NCBI GenBank assembly: GCA_026874595.1
Contig: CM049308.1
Span: 96,022,624-96,086,623, forward strand
Direction: 5' to 3'
Source of the DNA: Sipunculus nudus
Taxonomy: Eukaryota > Annelida > Sipuncula > Golfingiida > Sipunculidae
DNA: 64,000 nt
The notes under the pieces are model-generated. The model was not told the DNA's origin. It did no database searches and was given only the letters and a program-made list of their open reading frames with translations. The position numbers and the translations under genes are program-made. The stretch's first letter is position 1. Each line of letters opens with the position of its first letter. Below, piece after piece: positions 62,080 to 64,000 of this stretch.

Positions 62080-62184
62080 CTATTAAATAAAACAATAAGT
62101 AATCGTGACAGTTGTACAGACAATATAGTATACCACCATGTCTCAGTGAAGATTAAAGGTAGAAAGGGATTAAGTGAAAAGATG

Positions 62185-63840
62185 AGGCAAATAACGAGGC
62201 TGGATGGAGCATCACTGTGGATGCCCCTCCTCCTCTCTGCCCATCCTTCTTTCCTGCATTCTCTTCTTAAAATGTGAGGCAAATAACGAGGCTGGATGGA
62301 GCATCACTGTGGATGCCCCTTCTCCTCTCTGCCCATCCTTCTTTCCTGCATTCTCTTCTTAAAATGTGAGGCAAATAACGAGGCTGGATGGAGCATCACT
62401 GTGGATGCCCCTCCTCCTCTCTGCCCCTCCTTCTCTCCTGCATTCTCTTCTTAAAATGTGAGGCAAATAACAAGGCTGGATGGAGCATCACTGTGGATGC
62501 CCCTTCTCCTCTCTGCCCATCCTTCTTTCCTGCATTCTCTTCTTAAAATGTGAGGCAAATAACGAGGCTGGATGGAGCATCACTGTGGATGCCCCTCCTC
62601 CTCTCTGCCCATCCTTCTCTCCTGCATTCTCTTCTTAAAATGTGAGGCAAATAACGAGGCTGGATGGAGCATCACTGTGGATGCCCCTTCTCCTCTCTGC
62701 CCATCCTTCTTTCCTGCATTCTCTTCTTAAAATGTGAGGCAAATAACGAGGCTGGATGGAGCATCACTGTGGATGCCCCTTCTCCTCTCTGCCCATCCTT
62801 CTTTCCTGCATTCTCTTCTTAAAATGTGAGGCAAATAACGAGGCTGGATGGAGCATCACTGTGGATGCCCCTTCTCCTCTCTGCCCATCCTTCTTTCCTG
62901 CATTCTCTTCTTAAAATGTGAGGTAAATAACGAGGCTGGATGGAGCATCACTGTGGATGCCCCTCCTCCTCTCTGCCCATCCTTCTTTCCTGCATTCTCT
63001 TCTTAAAATGTGAGGTAAATAACGAGGCTGGATGGAGCATCACTGTGGATGCCCCTCCTCCTCTCTGCCCATCCTTCATTCCTGCATTCTCTTCTTAAAA
63101 TGTGAGGCAAATAACGAGGCTGGATGGAGCATCACTGTGGATGCCCCTTCTCCTCTCTGCCCATCCTTCTTTCCTGCATTCTCTTCTTAAAATGTGAGGC
63201 AAATAACGAGGCTGGATGGAGCATCACTGTGGATGCCCCTTCTCCTCTCTGCCCATCCTTCTTTCCTGCATTCTCTTCTTAAAATGTGAGGTAAATAACG
63301 AGGCTGGATGGAGCATCACTGTGGATGCCCCTCCTCCTCTCTGCCCATCCTTCTTTCCTGCATTCTCTTCTTAAAATGTGAGGCAAATAACGAGGCTGGA
63401 TGGAGCATCACTGTGGATGCCCCTTCTCCTCTCTGTCCATCCTTCTTTCCTGCATTCTCTTCTTAAAATGTGAGGCAAATAACGAGGCTGGATGGAGCAT
63501 CACTGTGGATGCCCCTTCTCCTCTCTGCCCATCCTTCTTTCCTGCATTCTCTTCTTAAAATGTGAGGCAAATAACGAGGCTGGATGGAGCATCACTGTGG
63601 ATGCCCCTCCTCCTCTCTGCCCATCCTTCTTTCCTGCATTCTCTTCTTAAAATGTGAGGCAAATAACGAGGCTGGATGGAGCATCACTGTGGATGCCCCT
63701 TCTCCTCTCTGCCCATCCTTCTTTCCTGCATTCTCTTCTTAAAATGTGAGGCAAATAACGAGGCTGGATGGAGCATCACTGTGGATGCCCCTCCTCCTCT
63801 CTGCCCATTCTTCTTTCCTGCATTCTCTTCTTAAAATGTG
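62185..63840. repeat. 92-bp minisatellite, about 18 copies
   Basis: Very uniform units containing aacgaggctggatggagcat, cactgtggatgcccctcctc and gcattctcttcttaaaatg. It lies upstream of exon A in gene direction. The open frames at its ends follow the repeat. Confidence 0.95.
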
Positions 63841-63900
63841 AGGCAAATAAAGAGGCTGGACACAGCACTGCATGTGTTCACCCTTATTTCCCACTTCCCC

Positions 63901-63901
63901 A

Positions 63902-63939
<38 letters not shown>

Positions 63940-63942
63940 CAA
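63901..63942. repeat. (CT)n microsatellite
   Basis: A pyrimidine tract of CT dinucleotides directly after the 92-bp array. Confidence 0.9.
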
Positions 63943-64000
63943 AATACAGCTTTCAGTAGCTGATGTTCTGCCCGTATGGTTTGTTTATTTAAATTTGTTA

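Noticed and set aside
62028-62282. 84-codon minus frame covering part of exon A and the 92-bp array
   Set aside because: It is in a different frame from exon A and runs into the repeat; the frame with LIAEARA is the one that fits EHBP1.

Overview
The window is animal genomic DNA: AT-rich, intron-heavy, and packed with minisatellites and old interspersed repeats. It holds one recognisable protein-coding gene, on the minus strand. Repeats carrying gaccttgacctttgacc and others ending in tagctcagatgacttacag are, as far as I recall, typical of bivalve mollusc genomes, so a bivalve is the best guess (about 0.65). The species cannot be read from the sequence.

The gene is the 3' part of EHBP1 (EH domain-binding protein 1). 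Ten coding exons lie between 62079 and 5744. All have AG acceptors and GT donors, all phases match, and together they give 912 nt: 303 residues plus a TGA stop. They encode an RxRARxLIAEAR-like helix, an acidic linker, the complete C-terminal bMERB (Rab8/10-family binding) domain, and a terminal CSIQ, a CaaX prenylation motif. The N-terminal C2 and CH domains and the NPF region must lie to the right, beyond 64000.

Layout, left to right: 1-3212 downstream DNA with a duplicated 37/74-bp minisatellite; 3213-5743 probable 3' UTR and flank; 5744-5837 last exon; a 24-kb intron (5838-30084) with arrays of 53, 33, 38, 34, 30, 52 and 53 bp and several transposable elements; exons I, H, G and F at 30.1, 33.3, 44.2 and 45.1 kb, with an 10.8-kb intron between H and G that holds nested transposons and (TA)n tracts; a compact run of exons E, D and C at 49.3-51.7 kb; exon B at 58.7 kb; exon A at 62.0 kb; and a 92-bp array at the right edge.

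The most unusual observation is that many of the intronic minisatellites appear to be made from the gene's own splice junctions. Exon ends plus donors (exons B, F, G, I) or acceptors plus exon starts (exons E, J) have been tandemly duplicated from 3 to about 170 times. The largest case is a roughly 9-kb array descended from the last ~35 nt of a bMERB exon and its donor. Most duplicated sites would give a premature stop if used. Those beside exon F would instead add 5-residue steps in frame, and those beside exon J would make a protein without the CaaX box.

Three non-autonomous DNA transposons with visible terminal inverted repeats and target-site duplications, a transposon nested inside another, and transposon-borne nuclear-receptor DR1 sites complete the picture. 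No RNA gene, CRISPR array, operon or second protein-coding gene could be supported.
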